DNA from: Mogibacterium sp.
GTDB lineage: Bacteria; Bacillota; Clostridia; Peptostreptococcales; Anaerovoracaceae
Direction: 5' to 3'
NCBI GenBank assembly: GCA_017510725.1
Contig: JAFWMD010000060.1
Location: 1-64,000 of the forward strand
Length of the DNA stretch: 64,000 nt
The translations under genes were made by a program, and so were the position numbers. Every line of letters starts with the position of its first letter. Positions within the stretch are counted from its first letter, which is position 1. Of the stretch, positions 1 to 9,088 are shown piece by piece. The notes below the pieces were generated by a model. It was given only the letters and a program-made list of their open reading frames with translations, was not told the origin of the DNA and searched no databases.

Positions 1-1
1 C

Positions 2-559
2 TCAGATTACCATAGGAGTCGACTTCTCATTGTAGAAGCTGAAAGTTGCGAATGTCGACTGGAGGTTGAATGCAGCAAGCATGTTGTAACCTACGGCATA
101 TGTGAAGATGATCAGTATCGAGAAAATGACACCGAGCCATCTCTGGCCGAGAGCGTTCTGCATGTAGTACGAAGGTCCTCCATAATATGTGCCGTCATCA
201 GCTTTCTTCTTATAGATCTGTGCCAGCGTGGACTCGATGAATGCGTTGGCACCGCCAAAGATAGCTGTGATCCACATCCAGAAGATTGCTCCCGGGCCAC
301 CAAGGATGATAGCCGTACATACACCGATGATGTTTCCTGTACCTACACGGGAAGCTGTCGAAACCATCAGGGCTCCGAATGACGAGATGCCCTTTTCATC
401 AGCAGGTTTCTCGCTGACAACTTTGAACATCTCCTTGAACATACGAACCTGTACGCCTTTTGTTCTGATTGTGAAGTAGATACCTACTGCAATCAGGAAC
501 AGAGGAACGATATAAGGCTTATACAGAATGTTGTTCATGAAACCTACAAAAGCACTCAT
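2..559 (-). CDS. AGCS-family sodium:amino-acid symporter (N-terminal part, cut by window edge)
   Basis: Membrane importer of alanine/glycine-type amino acids with Na+, by family. The first 185 residues are visible and the gene runs off the left edge. There is a hydrophobic first helix (about residues 14-30), a short basic cytoplasmic loop, and the family's conserved core GALMVSTASRVGTGNIIGV followed by GGPGAIFWMWITAIFGG, with the YYGGPSYYM segment further on. ATG at 557-559 is preceded by AAGGAG at a good distance. It stands alone downstream of the HerA-YbaK-selenoprotein operon, with about 170 bases of leader. Family is secure; the transported amino acid is not. Confidence 0.9.
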   Translation of the reverse strand: MSAFVGFMNNILYKPYIVPLFLIAVGIYFTIRTKGVQVRMFKEMFKVVSEKPADEKGISSFGALMVSTASRVGTGNIIGVCTAIILGGPGAIFWMWITAIFGGANAFIESTLAQIYKKKADDGTYYGGPSYYMQNALGQRWLGVIFSILIIFTYAVGYNMLAAFNLQSTFATFSFYNEKSTPMVI

Positions 560-619
560 ATAAATTCTCCTTTTCTAGATTTACCCTTTAACCTTTGACA
601 ATAATTGACAAAAACGTAT

Positions 620-643
620 AGCCGGCAATGTGTCAGTCCGGCT
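620..643 (-). terminator. Hairpin between selenoprotein operon and symporter
   Basis: A 6-bp stem AGCCGG/CCGGCT with a 12-base loop. On the minus strand it is followed by ATACGTTTTTG, so it may end the HerA-YbaK-selenoprotein transcript. The stem is short and the T run is 5 bases away. It could instead be a leader hairpin of the symporter gene. Confidence 0.4.
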
Positions 644-655
644 TTCATTTGGTGT

Positions 656-685
656 ATTTTATCAAAAATAACGAAGGCTTGTCTA
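656..685 (-). promoter_or_regulatory. Candidate promoter of the AGCS symporter gene
   Basis: On the minus strand a TAGACA -35 (680-685) is followed after 18 bases by TAAAAT (656-661). It lies in the only gap upstream of the symporter. The hairpin at 620-643 would then sit in the leader. Confidence 0.35.
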
Positions 686-728
686 TAATGTGAACAAATT
701 GTGATAAAAAATGTATAATTGTATACAA

Positions 729-1055
729 TCACACAGGAGGCTGCCAGATACAGCAGACTGCAGCCGGCTTTATTCCATCGAGTTCAAATTTTTCGATCCA
801 TGGATATTTCTCATATCTTATGACAGCATTCTCTTCCAGCAAAACTCCATGCAGCGGCACGTAAACAGACCCTATCTGCGACTCTTCCCGAAGATAGCCC
901 TCGGCATACTCCGACCCGTCTCCGTCGGTAAAACTTACCGACACCTCCGCCTTGGAGGGATCACATCAGGTGCGGGCATCATCGGTCAGCAGAACTATGT
1001 CCCTGTAGCCGAGCTTTGTCATGTATTCTATAGCATTGTCGTTGAGTCTGATCAT
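729..1055 (-). CDS. HesB/IscA-like selenoprotein with in-frame UGA (Sec30)
   Basis: Read through the UGA at 966-968, this is one 108-residue protein. It starts MIRLNDNAIEYMTKLGY, reaches TDDART, then Sec30-Cys31-Asp32, and ends with a Cys101-Cys102 pair before the stop at 729-731. The start resembles HesB/IscA A-type carriers. A related family of HesB-like selenoproteins is known (TIGR01911, from memory) in which Sec replaces the first conserved HesB cysteine. The ATG (1053-1055) overlaps the ybaK stop as ATGA, so it is translationally coupled. A bacterial-type SECIS hairpin sits just downstream of the UGA. Likely role: redox or metal/sulfur chemistry. The alternative is a pseudogene, but no other stop or frameshift is seen. 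Confidence 0.82.
924..942 (-). promoter_or_regulatory. Bacterial SECIS element for UGA recoding
   Basis: In the mRNA sense a perfect 8-bp stem GUCGGUAA/UUACCGAC encloses a GUU loop, extendable by one U-G pair. The loop begins at the 32nd base after the UGA and its first base is G. From memory, this meets the bacterial SECIS rules: apical loop 16-37 nt from UGA, G among the first two loop bases. SelB would bind here. A second, weaker stem CCUCC/GGAGG lies between the UGA and this hairpin. Confidence 0.75.
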
Positions 1056-1540
1056 AGTTTCACGAAGTGCAGTTCGTTGCCGTGTTTCTTAATGAGCTTA
1101 ACAACATCGCGCGTATTGATAAAAACGGTAGCTGTGTTGTCGCAGGGATGAATGCCCATGAGCTTGTTCTCAAAATCCTTGTCCATGTATACGACTACGT
1201 CCTTGTCATCGTTGGCAAGCACACCGAAAGGAGTTACTGCACCACGGATGAGACCCATCTTTTCCATGAGATCTTCCTCAGAAGCAAATGTGAGCGGGCG
1301 GGTCTCCTGCGCCTTGCGAAACTCTTTGAGATTTACCTTTTTGTCTTCGAGACAGGTGATGAGATAGTATTTGCGCTTCTTGTCGTCACGGACAAACAGG
1401 TTTTTAGCAATCTGCTCAGGATGCGGCAGATTGCACTCAAGCATCTCATCTATCGTGTAGACAGGCTTGTGTTCTACTATCTCGTATTTGATCCTGCTGT
1501 CATCAAGAAGTTTTACGATGTCTTCTTTTGTGAGTCCCAT
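1052..1540 (-). CDS. YbaK/ProX-type aminoacyl-tRNA deacylase
   Basis: 162 residues, a single YbaK/ProX editing domain. Such proteins hydrolyse mischarged tRNA (Ala-tRNA-Pro or Cys-tRNA-Pro) in the cytosol. Visible hallmarks are the conserved lysine segment AKNLFVRDDKKRKYYL, the central GLIRGAVTPFGVLAND and the C-terminal GIHPCDNTATV. The last two favour the ProX (alanyl-tRNA-Pro) branch. It lies 15 bases after the HerA-like ATPase and its stop overlaps the selenoprotein start. Exact tRNA specificity is inferred. Confidence 0.9.
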   Translation of the reverse strand: MGLTKEDIVKLLDDSRIKYEIVEHKPVYTIDEMLECNLPHPEQIAKNLFVRDDKKRKYYLITCLEDKKVNLKEFRKAQETRPLTFASEEDLMEKMGLIRGAVTPFGVLANDDKDVVVYMDKDFENKLMGIHPCDNTATVFINTRDVVKLIKKHGNELHFVKL

Positions 1541-1555
1541 CTCTTACTTCCTTTC

Positions 1556-3262
1556 CTACTTTTTACCTGTAAGTGTTCCCAGGAGATTCCGTCCGATAGC
1601 GGAGCCTATATTGCCTCCTATCGTGCGGCCCTTTTTACCCAAAACTGCCTCACCTATCGTTTTGCCGATTTCTCTGCCGATGGTGCTTCCGGTGGATCTG
1701 ATGACCTGACGCGTACCGGCTTTGCCGAGGTAATTGTCAGCGATCTCGCCTATAGTGGATCTTCCGTCATCTTCAGGTGCAGGTGCAGCCGCAGTCTTAG
1801 GTCTCTTCTGAGCGGCAGGCTGTACAGACTCGTAGTCTATTGTGATGCCGTCATCAGCCGCGGGCTGAGCCGCCGGCTCAGCGGCAGGTATACCCGAGGT
1901 GTTGCCGTATACCTGCCCGTCAGGCGCGGTATACGCTCCGGCGCCTGACGCCGCGGCACCAGGCACACGCCCTGTGATCACTTCATAAGCCGAAACATTA
2001 TCCACCATCACAAGATATTTATTATTAAGCGGCGAATAATCCACCGCAGTCCTTCTCTCATCTTCCGTGAGTGCTCCCATGCGGCTCTCAGGCGGCAGTA
2101 TAAATGCATACTCCGCCACAGAAGGTGCACCTTTCTCGTCGAGCATCGAGACAACCGCCTCGCCCGTGCCGAGGTTCTGCATGAGTTCCTTTGTATTGAA
2201 CTCAGGGTTCTCCCTGAAGGCATCGGCGGCAGCATTCAGCGCCTTCTGCTCAGCAGGAGTATATGCATGAAGGCCATGCTCGATCTTGTTTCCGAGCTGT
2301 GACATGACCGATCCCGGAATGTCGCCAGGGCTCTGTGTAACAAAGAAGATCGACACGCCTTTTGATCTTATCAGCTTTACGACCTGCTCTATCTTTTCAA
2401 GCAGGCTCTTTGATGCATTCTTGAACAGCAGATGTGCCTCATCGAAGAAGAACACCATCTTTGGTTTTTCAGGGTCACCCACTTCAGGAAGCACCTCGAA
2501 TAGTTCTGACAGCAGGTAGAGCATGAATGCCGAGTACAGTCTCGGCTTATTGATAAGCGTTTCCGCGTCGAGAATGTTTATGATACCCCTTCCGTCAGGT
2601 GCAGTCAGGAAAAGATCCCTTATGTCAATAGCTGGTTCGCCGAAGAAAATATCTGCTCCTTCCGATTCAAGAGCAACTATCGCCCTTATGATCGCGGATG
2701 TTGACTGCTTAGGGATCAGGCCATAATCCATCTTGAAATCGTTCGAGTGATCAGCGCAGTACTGCAGCGTAGCCTTCATGTCTTTTGTATCGATAAGAAT
2801 CAGACCCAGATCGTCAGCTATCTTGAAAATGACCTGCATAAGTTCAGTCTGAGTATCGTTGAGATCCAGCACCTGGCTGAAGAGCATCGGCCCCATCTCA
2901 GAAACAGTTGTGCGGAGCGGCGTACCATTCTGTGCATAAATATCGAATATCGATACCGGGAATCCGCGGTAGCTGAATGATTCTCTTATGTCAAAGCGGT
3001 CAAGCCTCTTCTGCATTCCTTCGCTGTCTGTTCCCGGAACTGCTATGCCGGCCATGTCTCCTTTTACATCAGACATGAATACAGGCACTCCGATCTCTGA
3101 AAAGCTCTCGGCCAGTACCTTGAGAGTGACAGATTTGCCGGTACCGGTAGCACCGCAGATGAAGCCATGTCTGTTGGCCTTATCAGGTCTCATGCATATT
3201 TTGTCGCTTAGCGTTTCGCCGTCGCCCTTCCTGGCGAAATAAATCAAACCATTGTCAACCAT
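1556..3262 (-). CDS. HerA-like/DUF853 ATPase (YjgR type)
   Basis: 568 residues from the ATG at 3260-3262, which has AGAGGAG about 10 bases upstream; an in-frame upstream ATG at 3337 lacks such a site. Walker A GATGTGKS is at residues 37-44, and Walker B is in MVFFFDEAHLLF with the sensor-like FFVTQSPGDIPGSV afterwards. This is the layout of the DUF853/YjgR branch of HerA-FtsK ATPases. The C-terminus (about 430 onward) is rich in Ala/Pro/Gly and ends in repeats of IGxxIGxAI type. The function of this branch is unknown; DNA or protein translocation is only a family analogy. First gene of a three-gene operon. Confidence 0.88.
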   Translation of the reverse strand: MVDNGLIYFARKGDGETLSDKICMRPDKANRHGFICGATGTGKSVTLKVLAESFSEIGVPVFMSDVKGDMAGIAVPGTDSEGMQKRLDRFDIRESFSYRGFPVSIFDIYAQNGTPLRTTVSEMGPMLFSQVLDLNDTQTELMQVIFKIADDLGLILIDTKDMKATLQYCADHSNDFKMDYGLIPKQSTSAIIRAIVALESEGADIFFGEPAIDIRDLFLTAPDGRGIINILDAETLINKPRLYSAFMLYLLSELFEVLPEVGDPEKPKMVFFFDEAHLLFKNASKSLLEKIEQVVKLIRSKGVSIFFVTQSPGDIPGSVMSQLGNKIEHGLHAYTPAEQKALNAAADAFRENPEFNTKELMQNLGTGEAVVSMLDEKGAPSVAEYAFILPPESRMGALTEDERRTAVDYSPLNNKYLVMVDNVSAYEVITGRVPGAAASGAGAYTAPDGQVYGNTSGIPAAEPAAQPAADDGITIDYESVQPAAQKRPKTAAAPAPEDDGRSTIGEIADNYLGKAGTRQVIRSTGSTIGREIGKTIGEAVLGKKGRTIGGNIGSAIGRNLLGTLTGKK

Positions 3263-3424
3263 ATTGTTTACTCTCCTCTCAGGATAAGTCCCATTGTTTT
3301 CGGCAAAGCTATTTCTATCAATTATAGCATATGGCATCGCCTGCAGTCTTTCATTGTTTCCCCCATTGGTATATCATTAGGGAGGTTTTAACATTTTAAG
3401 GAGATATCAGATAACGGAGATAAA

Positions 3425-6325
3425 ATGAACTTAAACGATAAGATCCACGGTTTTACCGTGACTGACATACGTGAAATAAAAGAGATAGGCGGCAGACTGG
3501 TAGAGATGGTGCATGACACCACAGGAGCCAGACTCGTCTGGGCGGACAATGGTGATGAGAATAAACTGTTCTCTGTCGGATTCAGGACTCTCCCTGAGGA
3601 CAGCACAGGCGTGTTTCACATACTCGAGCACTCGGTACTCTGCGGGTCGGAGAAGTATCCGGTCAAGGAGCCGTTCGTTGAGCTTCTGAAGACTTCAATG
3701 AATACTTTCCTCAATGCGATGACATTTCCTGACAAGACAGTCTATCCTGTATCTAGCCGCATCGAACAGGATTACCTTAACCTGGTCGGGGTATATCTGG
3801 ACAGCGTCTTCAGACCGAATATCCTTAAAAACCCTAACATCTTCTATCAGGAGGGATGGCATATAGATACGGAAGGCGATGAACCCGCATACAAGGGCGT
3901 TGTGTTCAACGAGATGAAAGGCGCAATGTCAGAAGTAGATTCGATCGCCGATGAGACGATGACCGGCCTGCTCTTCCCTGACAGCTGCTATGGATTCAAT
4001 TCGGGTGGAGATCCGAAAGCCATTCCGGATCTTACATATGAATCCTTTATTGCGCAATACAAGAGGTATTATCATCCTTCAAATTCATATTTCTATCTTG
4101 ACGGTGATATTCCCCTTGATGCAACACTTGGCAAAATCGAGGAATACCTCTCCGGCTTTGACAGACTCGAGGACATACCGCAGCTCACCGTTCAGAAACC
4201 GGTCAGAGCTGACAAAGTCGTCAGTTTTGCCGCGAGCGGCGAGGATGACAAGCCTCTCATCTGCTTCGGAAAGATCATAAGCAGCTGGGAAGACAGAGAT
4301 AAGATGCTCGCCCTCAGCATAATCATGGAGCAGATAGCAGACTCCAACGAATCGCCTCTGAAGCGTGCAGTCCTGTCCTCAGGGCTCGCCGAAGACATGG
4401 AAATATATGTTTCGGACGGGATAGCTCAGCCGTACCTCATGATGCTGTTCCGCGGAATAAGAGATGGAGAAAATAATAAGCCTGACGCGGCTGCACTCCA
4501 GACAGTTGCCAGACGCCTTATCTCCATCGTGGAAGAAACCATAGATAAGTTAACGGAAGAAGGCTTTTCCAAGAGAGACCTTGAGGCATCAGTGAATCAG
4601 ACAGACTTCAGGTTCAGACAGTATCCTGAACCTCAGGCTCTATACAGAATGATCGCTGCATACTCCTCGTGGCTCTACGGAGGAGACCCTGCATTATATC
4701 TCACCACTGATTCATCGATTGCTGCAGTGCGTTCAATGATCGAGAACGGAGAAATGGAGCAGATCGCAAGAGAGATACTTGGTGACACCTCCATGCTTTC
4801 ATCTCTCATACTCATGCCTGACAGCAACTATGCTGAGAAGGAAGCCGCTGAGGAGGCAGCACGCGTAAAGGCCGCTGTCGAATCGCTTGATGAATCCGGC
4901 AGGGAAAGTCTCGAGGAACTCAACAGAACGCTGGTCGAGTGGCAGCAAAGCGAAGACAGCGAAGAAGCCCTTGCAACCATCCCGCAGCTCGACATCGCAG
5001 ACATAGATCCGATGCCAAAGCTGATCCCTACCGAAGAGAAGGATGTATGCGGTGCAAAAGTACTGTTCCATCATGTACCGTCGAACGGAATCGTTCACAT
5101 CAACGCTTACTTCCCTGTTTCTCAGCTGTCTTTGTCAGAGCTTCCGGCTGCTGCGCTCATCACGGAATTCTTCAAGGATCTTCCGACAGCAAATTATGAT
5201 GTGCTTTCGCTCCAGAATGAGATCCGCATGTATATAGGCGGCATTTCATTCGGACTTGACATACTCGCGAAGGACAGCGACTGCGAAGAATGCACTCCTT
5301 GCTTCAGAGTCAGGGCTTCATTCCTCGCCGACAAGCTGGCACATGCCGAAGCCCTCATTGCTGAGATCCTGCTGAACACAAAGTTTAACGAAAAGCAGAT
5401 GATGCGTGAACTTATCACCCAGATCGATGAGGATTCCAAACGCACCGCAATGGCGAACGGTCACCGCCTTGGCCTGTTTGAAGCAAGATCTCACTGGTCA
5501 GCCAGGGATGCCGCTGCTGAAGCTGTCAACGGTCTGAGCTTTATGCAGTACATGCATGACATGAGCTCTGCTTCGGATGATGAGCTCGATGCATTCATAT
5601 CGTTTGCGGAGGAAGCTATAGAAAAAAGCATATGCAGGCAGAATGCAATCATCGGCGTAACTGCAGACAGCTGTCCTGACCTTTCAGGTCTCATGGAATT
5701 GCTTCCTGACGGACAGGCAATGCCTGAGAAAGCACGCTATGAGTCGTTGCTGCCGCGCCGTATGGGCATCGAAATACCGGCTGCAGTCTCTTTCGCAGTC
5801 ACACCATACGATCTGAAGCGCGATGGCCATAAAATGAGTGGAAACTATCAGGTTGCTTCAAACATCATTTCTCTCTCCCACCTGTGGAATAACATCAGGG
5901 TACAGGGAGGAGCGTACGGAGCATCAATGTCCGCAGGCAGAACAGGAAGCCTTTTCTGCCACACGTACAGGGACCCGAGCCCGGGACGCTCTCTCGGCAT
6001 ATTCAAAACGATTTCGGACTTCCTTACCGATTTCGCTGCGGACGAGAACCTGGATATAGATGGATTCATAATATCCACCATAGCTTCGACGGAGCCTCTG
6101 CTCTCACCTGCAGCAAAAGGCAGGTCTGCAGATGATTTCTACCTGTCAGGCTTTACCGATGAAGACAGGATAAGGATACGCAAAGAGATCCTCGATACAA
6201 AAGCCGGCGATCTTGCCGGCTTGAGCGATGTTCTTAAGGATATGGCAGAAAAAGGCACCGTGTGTGTTGTTGGCCCGAGGGCTGCGCTTGAATCCTGTGA
6301 AGATCTCGAAATATTTGCCTTATAG
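3425..6325 (+). CDS. M16C metalloprotease (PreP/Cym1-like)
   Basis: 966 residues, the full length expected for the M16C presequence-protease family: zinc peptidases with two homologous halves that degrade peptides. The inverted zinc motif HILEH is at residues 65-69 and the distal glutamate probably Glu163 in FNEMKGAM. The C-terminal half has the family's RVQGGAYGAS and TYRDPSPGRSLGIF segments. No signal peptide, so cytosolic. Start ATG with GGAG 6 bases upstream. Divergent from the HerA-like gene. Confidence 0.92.
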   Translation: MNLNDKIHGFTVTDIREIKEIGGRLVEMVHDTTGARLVWADNGDENKLFSVGFRTLPEDSTGVFHILEHSVLCGSEKYPVKEPFVELLKTSMNTFLNAMTFPDKTVYPVSSRIEQDYLNLVGVYLDSVFRPNILKNPNIFYQEGWHIDTEGDEPAYKGVVFNEMKGAMSEVDSIADETMTGLLFPDSCYGFNSGGDPKAIPDLTYESFIAQYKRYYHPSNSYFYLDGDIPLDATLGKIEEYLSGFDRLEDIPQLTVQKPVRADKVVSFAASGEDDKPLICFGKIISSWEDRDKMLALSIIMEQIADSNESPLKRAVLSSGLAEDMEIYVSDGIAQPYLMMLFRGIRDGENNKPDAAALQTVARRLISIVEETIDKLTEEGFSKRDLEASVNQTDFRFRQYPEPQALYRMIAAYSSWLYGGDPALYLTTDSSIAAVRSMIENGEMEQIAREILGDTSMLSSLILMPDSNYAEKEAAEEAARVKAAVESLDESGRESLEELNRTLVEWQQSEDSEEALATIPQLDIADIDPMPKLIPTEEKDVCGAKVLFHHVPSNGIVHINAYFPVSQLSLSELPAAALITEFFKDLPTANYDVLSLQNEIRMYIGGISFGLDILAKDSDCEECTPCFRVRASFLADKLAHAEALIAEILLNTKFNEKQMMRELITQIDEDSKRTAMANGHRLGLFEARSHWSARDAAAEAVNGLSFMQYMHDMSSASDDELDAFISFAEEAIEKSICRQNAIIGVTADSCPDLSGLMELLPDGQAMPEKARYESLLPRRMGIEIPAAVSFAVTPYDLKRDGHKMSGNYQVASNIISLSHLWNNIRVQGGAYGASMSAGRTGSLFCHTYRDPSPGRSLGIFKTISDFLTDFAADENLDIDGFIISTIASTEPLLSPAAKGRSADDFYLSGFTDEDRIRIRKEILDTKAGDLAGLSDVLKDMAEKGTVCVVGPRAALESCEDLEIFAL

Positions 6326-6335
6326 TCAATTTAAA

Positions 6336-6356
6336 GGGGCTGTCAGTGACAGCCCC
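6336..6356. terminator. Terminator between M16C protease and transglutaminase-like gene
   Basis: Perfect 9-bp stem GGGGCTGTC/GACAGCCCC with a 3-base loop, followed on the plus strand by GATTTTATTT and on the minus strand by TTTAAATT. It sits between convergent genes and may serve both. Confidence 0.85.
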
Positions 6357-6396
6357 GATTTTATTTACGATTGTTTTTTCTTCTGCTGAACTGTGC

Positions 6397-8037
6397 CTAG
6401 CAGCCACAGTCGAGGGGATTTTCCTCCTCGAAGGAATATTCGTATTTGAAGTTTTTGCTGTTCTGACACGGAATATACTGATCTCCATATTCTCCGTATG
6501 GGAACATAAAGAGATTGATAGTCGAAATACCATCCTCAGCCGGATTAAGCACTTCAAGATACTCATCAGTAACTATGCTCTGCGGAGGATCCAGTACTAT
6601 ATCACGTCCCATATTGACGCAGATCCAGTTTTCTTCTGCATTGCCCCAGTATTTATCCTTGATTTTCTCCCATGTCACATCATGGTCAAGCTTAGCAGGG
6701 CTGTCTAATCCGCGCCCCTGCTTTATAGCCAGCGCGGGATCTGCCGGTACCCATCCGTAACCAGGCAGATAGAACTCCGCCCTGCAATTTGGGCCTAATG
6801 TAGTGAACCTGAAGCCATATTTAGTCCTGGCAGGAATGCCTTCAGCACGGCACAATGCTACAAATACGGAGTTCATATCCATGCACGAGCCTGCATTCCT
6901 TCCGCCGTCTTCGCCTCTGTATCCTTTCAGAATGCTTTCGACATCGCCGAAAATAACAGTCTTGTCATCAGTGCGCACCAGATTGTTGCACATCCAGTCA
7001 TATATAGCAAAAGCCTTCTGATAGAATGTCTGTGCACCTGCAGCATCTACTATCTCATCGGCAGTATCTTTGACAATACCGGAAGTCAAAGACCCACTCC
7101 AATAGCTTTCGCCAAGATACTTCGCTGCTTCACTATCCACTGAACCTTTTTCCATTGATTCAATGTTTTTATCACGTATCACAGCCTTTCTGTATAAATG
7201 ATATGACAGAGTTGCCACACGATCCTCCGGTTTGGCATCTGCACCCCATTCGATATACATTTGCTTCCCGCCGGCAGAATCCTCTGTAAGTCTTGCTCCC
7301 GGAGCATCGCACTTCACAGAGGTGATACTCTGCTGTTCATCACTCTGCGGAACAGGAAGCCACACCCTTACAGCCTCTCCTGCAGGATATCGCGTTTCAT
7401 CTGAAAGATCTACTTTAAGCGTAAGAGTACCGGCCTTAGTAGCAACTACAGTTATATCTACGGAAGCCTTGACACTTTTGTCATTCTTGTATGTCGCTGT
7501 TATGGTTGCCGTACCCGGACTGATTCCGGTCACAAGGCCTGTATAGTATACATCCGCAACAGACGCATCACTTGATGAAAATATCACGTCATCCATCGAA
7601 ACGGACGATCCGCTCTCTACAGTCGTAACTGAACAGGTTTCGCCGATGCCAATGATCCCACTGCTGCTGACAATACTGATTGTCTTTTTCGGTGCAGCTT
7701 TTGTTTTTGCTTTTACAGTTATTTTGATCTTTTTGATCTTTTTACCCGCCTTGGCTTTAACATAAACCGTTCCAGGTTTAAGGCCTTTGACAGTGACTGA
7801 TTTTTTCTTTTTCTTAGTCAGCTTTGCTATTTTCTTTTTTGAAACTGACCATTTCACAGTCCTGTTTGCTTTTAGCTTTACTGTCTGGCCAACATAAATT
7901 GTTTTTTTCGCCGCGGTAACTTTCAGCTTAGTGGCTGCGCTGACACTCTCAGTACTTGCAAGTATTGACACAAACACAAAAACTACCGCTATTGCAAAGG
8001 ATATCAGGCGTGTGGATTTTGACTTACTATGCAGCAT
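6397..8037 (-). CDS. Secreted transglutaminase-like protein with bacterial Ig-like domains
   Basis: 546 residues. ATG at 8035-8037 is chosen because AAGGAG lies 6 bases upstream, and it places the signal peptide at the front (hydrophobic LISFAIAVVFVFVSILA, cleavage near VSAA). Two Big_2-like repeats follow (about 35-110, lysine-rich, and about 125-200), then a linker and a transglutaminase/papain-like core. The core Cys is in NAGSCMDMNSVFVALCRAEGIPAR. Where relatives have HCxAEFY, this has NCRAEFYLPGYGWVPADPA, so the usual catalytic His appears to be Asn. The protein ends in Cys-Gly-Cys. Surface or secreted; activity doubtful. Confidence 0.85.
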   Translation of the reverse strand: MLHSKSKSTRLISFAIAVVFVFVSILASTESVSAATKLKVTAAKKTIYVGQTVKLKANRTVKWSVSKKKIAKLTKKKKKSVTVKGLKPGTVYVKAKAGKKIKKIKITVKAKTKAAPKKTISIVSSSGIIGIGETCSVTTVESGSSVSMDDVIFSSSDASVADVYYTGLVTGISPGTATITATYKNDKSVKASVDITVVATKAGTLTLKVDLSDETRYPAGEAVRVWLPVPQSDEQQSITSVKCDAPGARLTEDSAGGKQMYIEWGADAKPEDRVATLSYHLYRKAVIRDKNIESMEKGSVDSEAAKYLGESYWSGSLTSGIVKDTADEIVDAAGAQTFYQKAFAIYDWMCNNLVRTDDKTVIFGDVESILKGYRGEDGGRNAGSCMDMNSVFVALCRAEGIPARTKYGFRFTTLGPNCRAEFYLPGYGWVPADPALAIKQGRGLDSPAKLDHDVTWEKIKDKYWGNAEENWICVNMGRDIVLDPPQSIVTDEYLEVLNPAEDGISTINLFMFPYGEYGDQYIPCQNSKNFKYEYSFEEENPLDCGC

Positions 8038-8081
8038 ACTGTACTCCTTAACCATCCCGGATATATTCATACCGGTATTAA

Positions 8082-8121
8082 AAAGCGATGATCACAAAAC
8101 CATGTCTGCGATCATCGCTTT
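8082..8121 (-). terminator. Terminator of the rhodanese-like gene
   Basis: A 12-bp perfect stem AAAGCGATGATC/GATCATCGCTTT with a 16-base loop, ending on the minus strand in CTTTTTAATA. It lies between the rhodanese-like gene and the transglutaminase-like gene, so they are probably separate transcripts. Confidence 0.75.
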
Positions 8122-8167
8122 CAACTATCCTGAATAATACTGTCCCTTTACGAGAACCGTATCTTCA

Positions 8168-8899
8168 TTACTGAACATCCGCACCTTCAATTGGATAATT
8201 TGCATCTACCCATGCAGAGATACCGCCGGCATAACGATATACGTTCTTGAAACCCTGCTGAGTCAGGAACATAGCTCCCTGATGTGAACGCTGGCATTTT
8301 GTGAATCCGCAGTAAACAACGATCATTACGTCCTTGTTTACCTCTGTAGCTGTGTAGCTCTTTTTGCCGCGATGTTTGTCTTTCTTCTTAGTGCACTTCT
8401 TGTAGTACTTCTTGGCAGGCTTCTTTGTGACCCATTTTTTCTTCTTTGAATTCCAGTAGTACTTAACTTTCTTTGTACCTACTTTAGCAGTAACAGCCTT
8501 GAGAAGAGCGGTCTTTTCTGCTGGAAGAATTACGAATTTAGGTCCGTTATTTGCACCTACGATTGAGCAAATAGCTCCAGGAATGTGGCGGTTAGCCCAC
8601 CAGGCGTTAGGCATAGTATCTATGATGACCATTTTCTGCTTGGCATCCATTTTTGCCTTAAGAGTTTTGGTATCAATGAGTTTATACTTACCCTCTACTA
8701 CCTGATCATGCAGGTCTTTTGCAACGCCTTCTGCATCTACTTCGTTCTTAATGACCTGTATGCACTGAACCTTAGCCTCAGCTATTGCCTCTCTGGTGGC
8801 ATCTGTAGGAGCTCCGGTTGCAGCGAATACTGATGTGAACGTACCCAAACCCAGAACGAATGCGAGCGTCAGAGCCAGTATTTTAGCTTTTCTCTTCAT
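8168..8899 (-). CDS. Secreted rhodanese-like domain protein with lysine-rich insert
   Basis: 243 residues from ATG 8897-8899, with AAGGAG upstream; longer in-frame starts lack an RBS and would bury the signal peptide. Signal peptide KRKAKILALTLAFVLGLG with cleavage near VFAA. The rhodanese fold shows MVIIDTMPNAWWANRHIPGA and the loop VVYCGFTKCQRSHQGA, with Cys in the catalytic position, then GFKNVYRYAGGISAW. Between the halves is a strongly basic Lys/Tyr-rich insert (about residues 148-192) that ordinary rhodaneses lack and that could bind anionic wall polymers. Sulfurtransferase activity is possible, not proven. Confidence 0.88.
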   Translation of the reverse strand: MKRKAKILALTLAFVLGLGTFTSVFAATGAPTDATREAIAEAKVQCIQVIKNEVDAEGVAKDLHDQVVEGKYKLIDTKTLKAKMDAKQKMVIIDTMPNAWWANRHIPGAICSIVGANNGPKFVILPAEKTALLKAVTAKVGTKKVKYYWNSKKKKWVTKKPAKKYYKKCTKKKDKHRGKKSYTATEVNKDVMIVVYCGFTKCQRSHQGAMFLTQQGFKNVYRYAGGISAWVDANYPIEGADVQ

Positions 8900-9088
8900 A
8901 ACAACTCTCCTTTTCCTCATAAACCAAATCAACATTGTAATTGATAATTTGATTTTATCAATTATGATTTGAGCCTTCAATTATATAAGGCTAACCGTCA
9001 TATCGTTCATTTCAATACGAACAGGCTCTGTTATCATAATTAATTATCGGGTTGTTATTTATCATTGCTGCATGCTTTCATCCATTCT

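Noticed and set aside
711..1151. Plus-strand ORF of 146 codons over the selenoprotein region
   Set aside because: It is antisense to the ybaK/selenoprotein operon, has no RBS and no recognisable domain. The opposite strand has the coupled start, the UGA and the SECIS hairpin.
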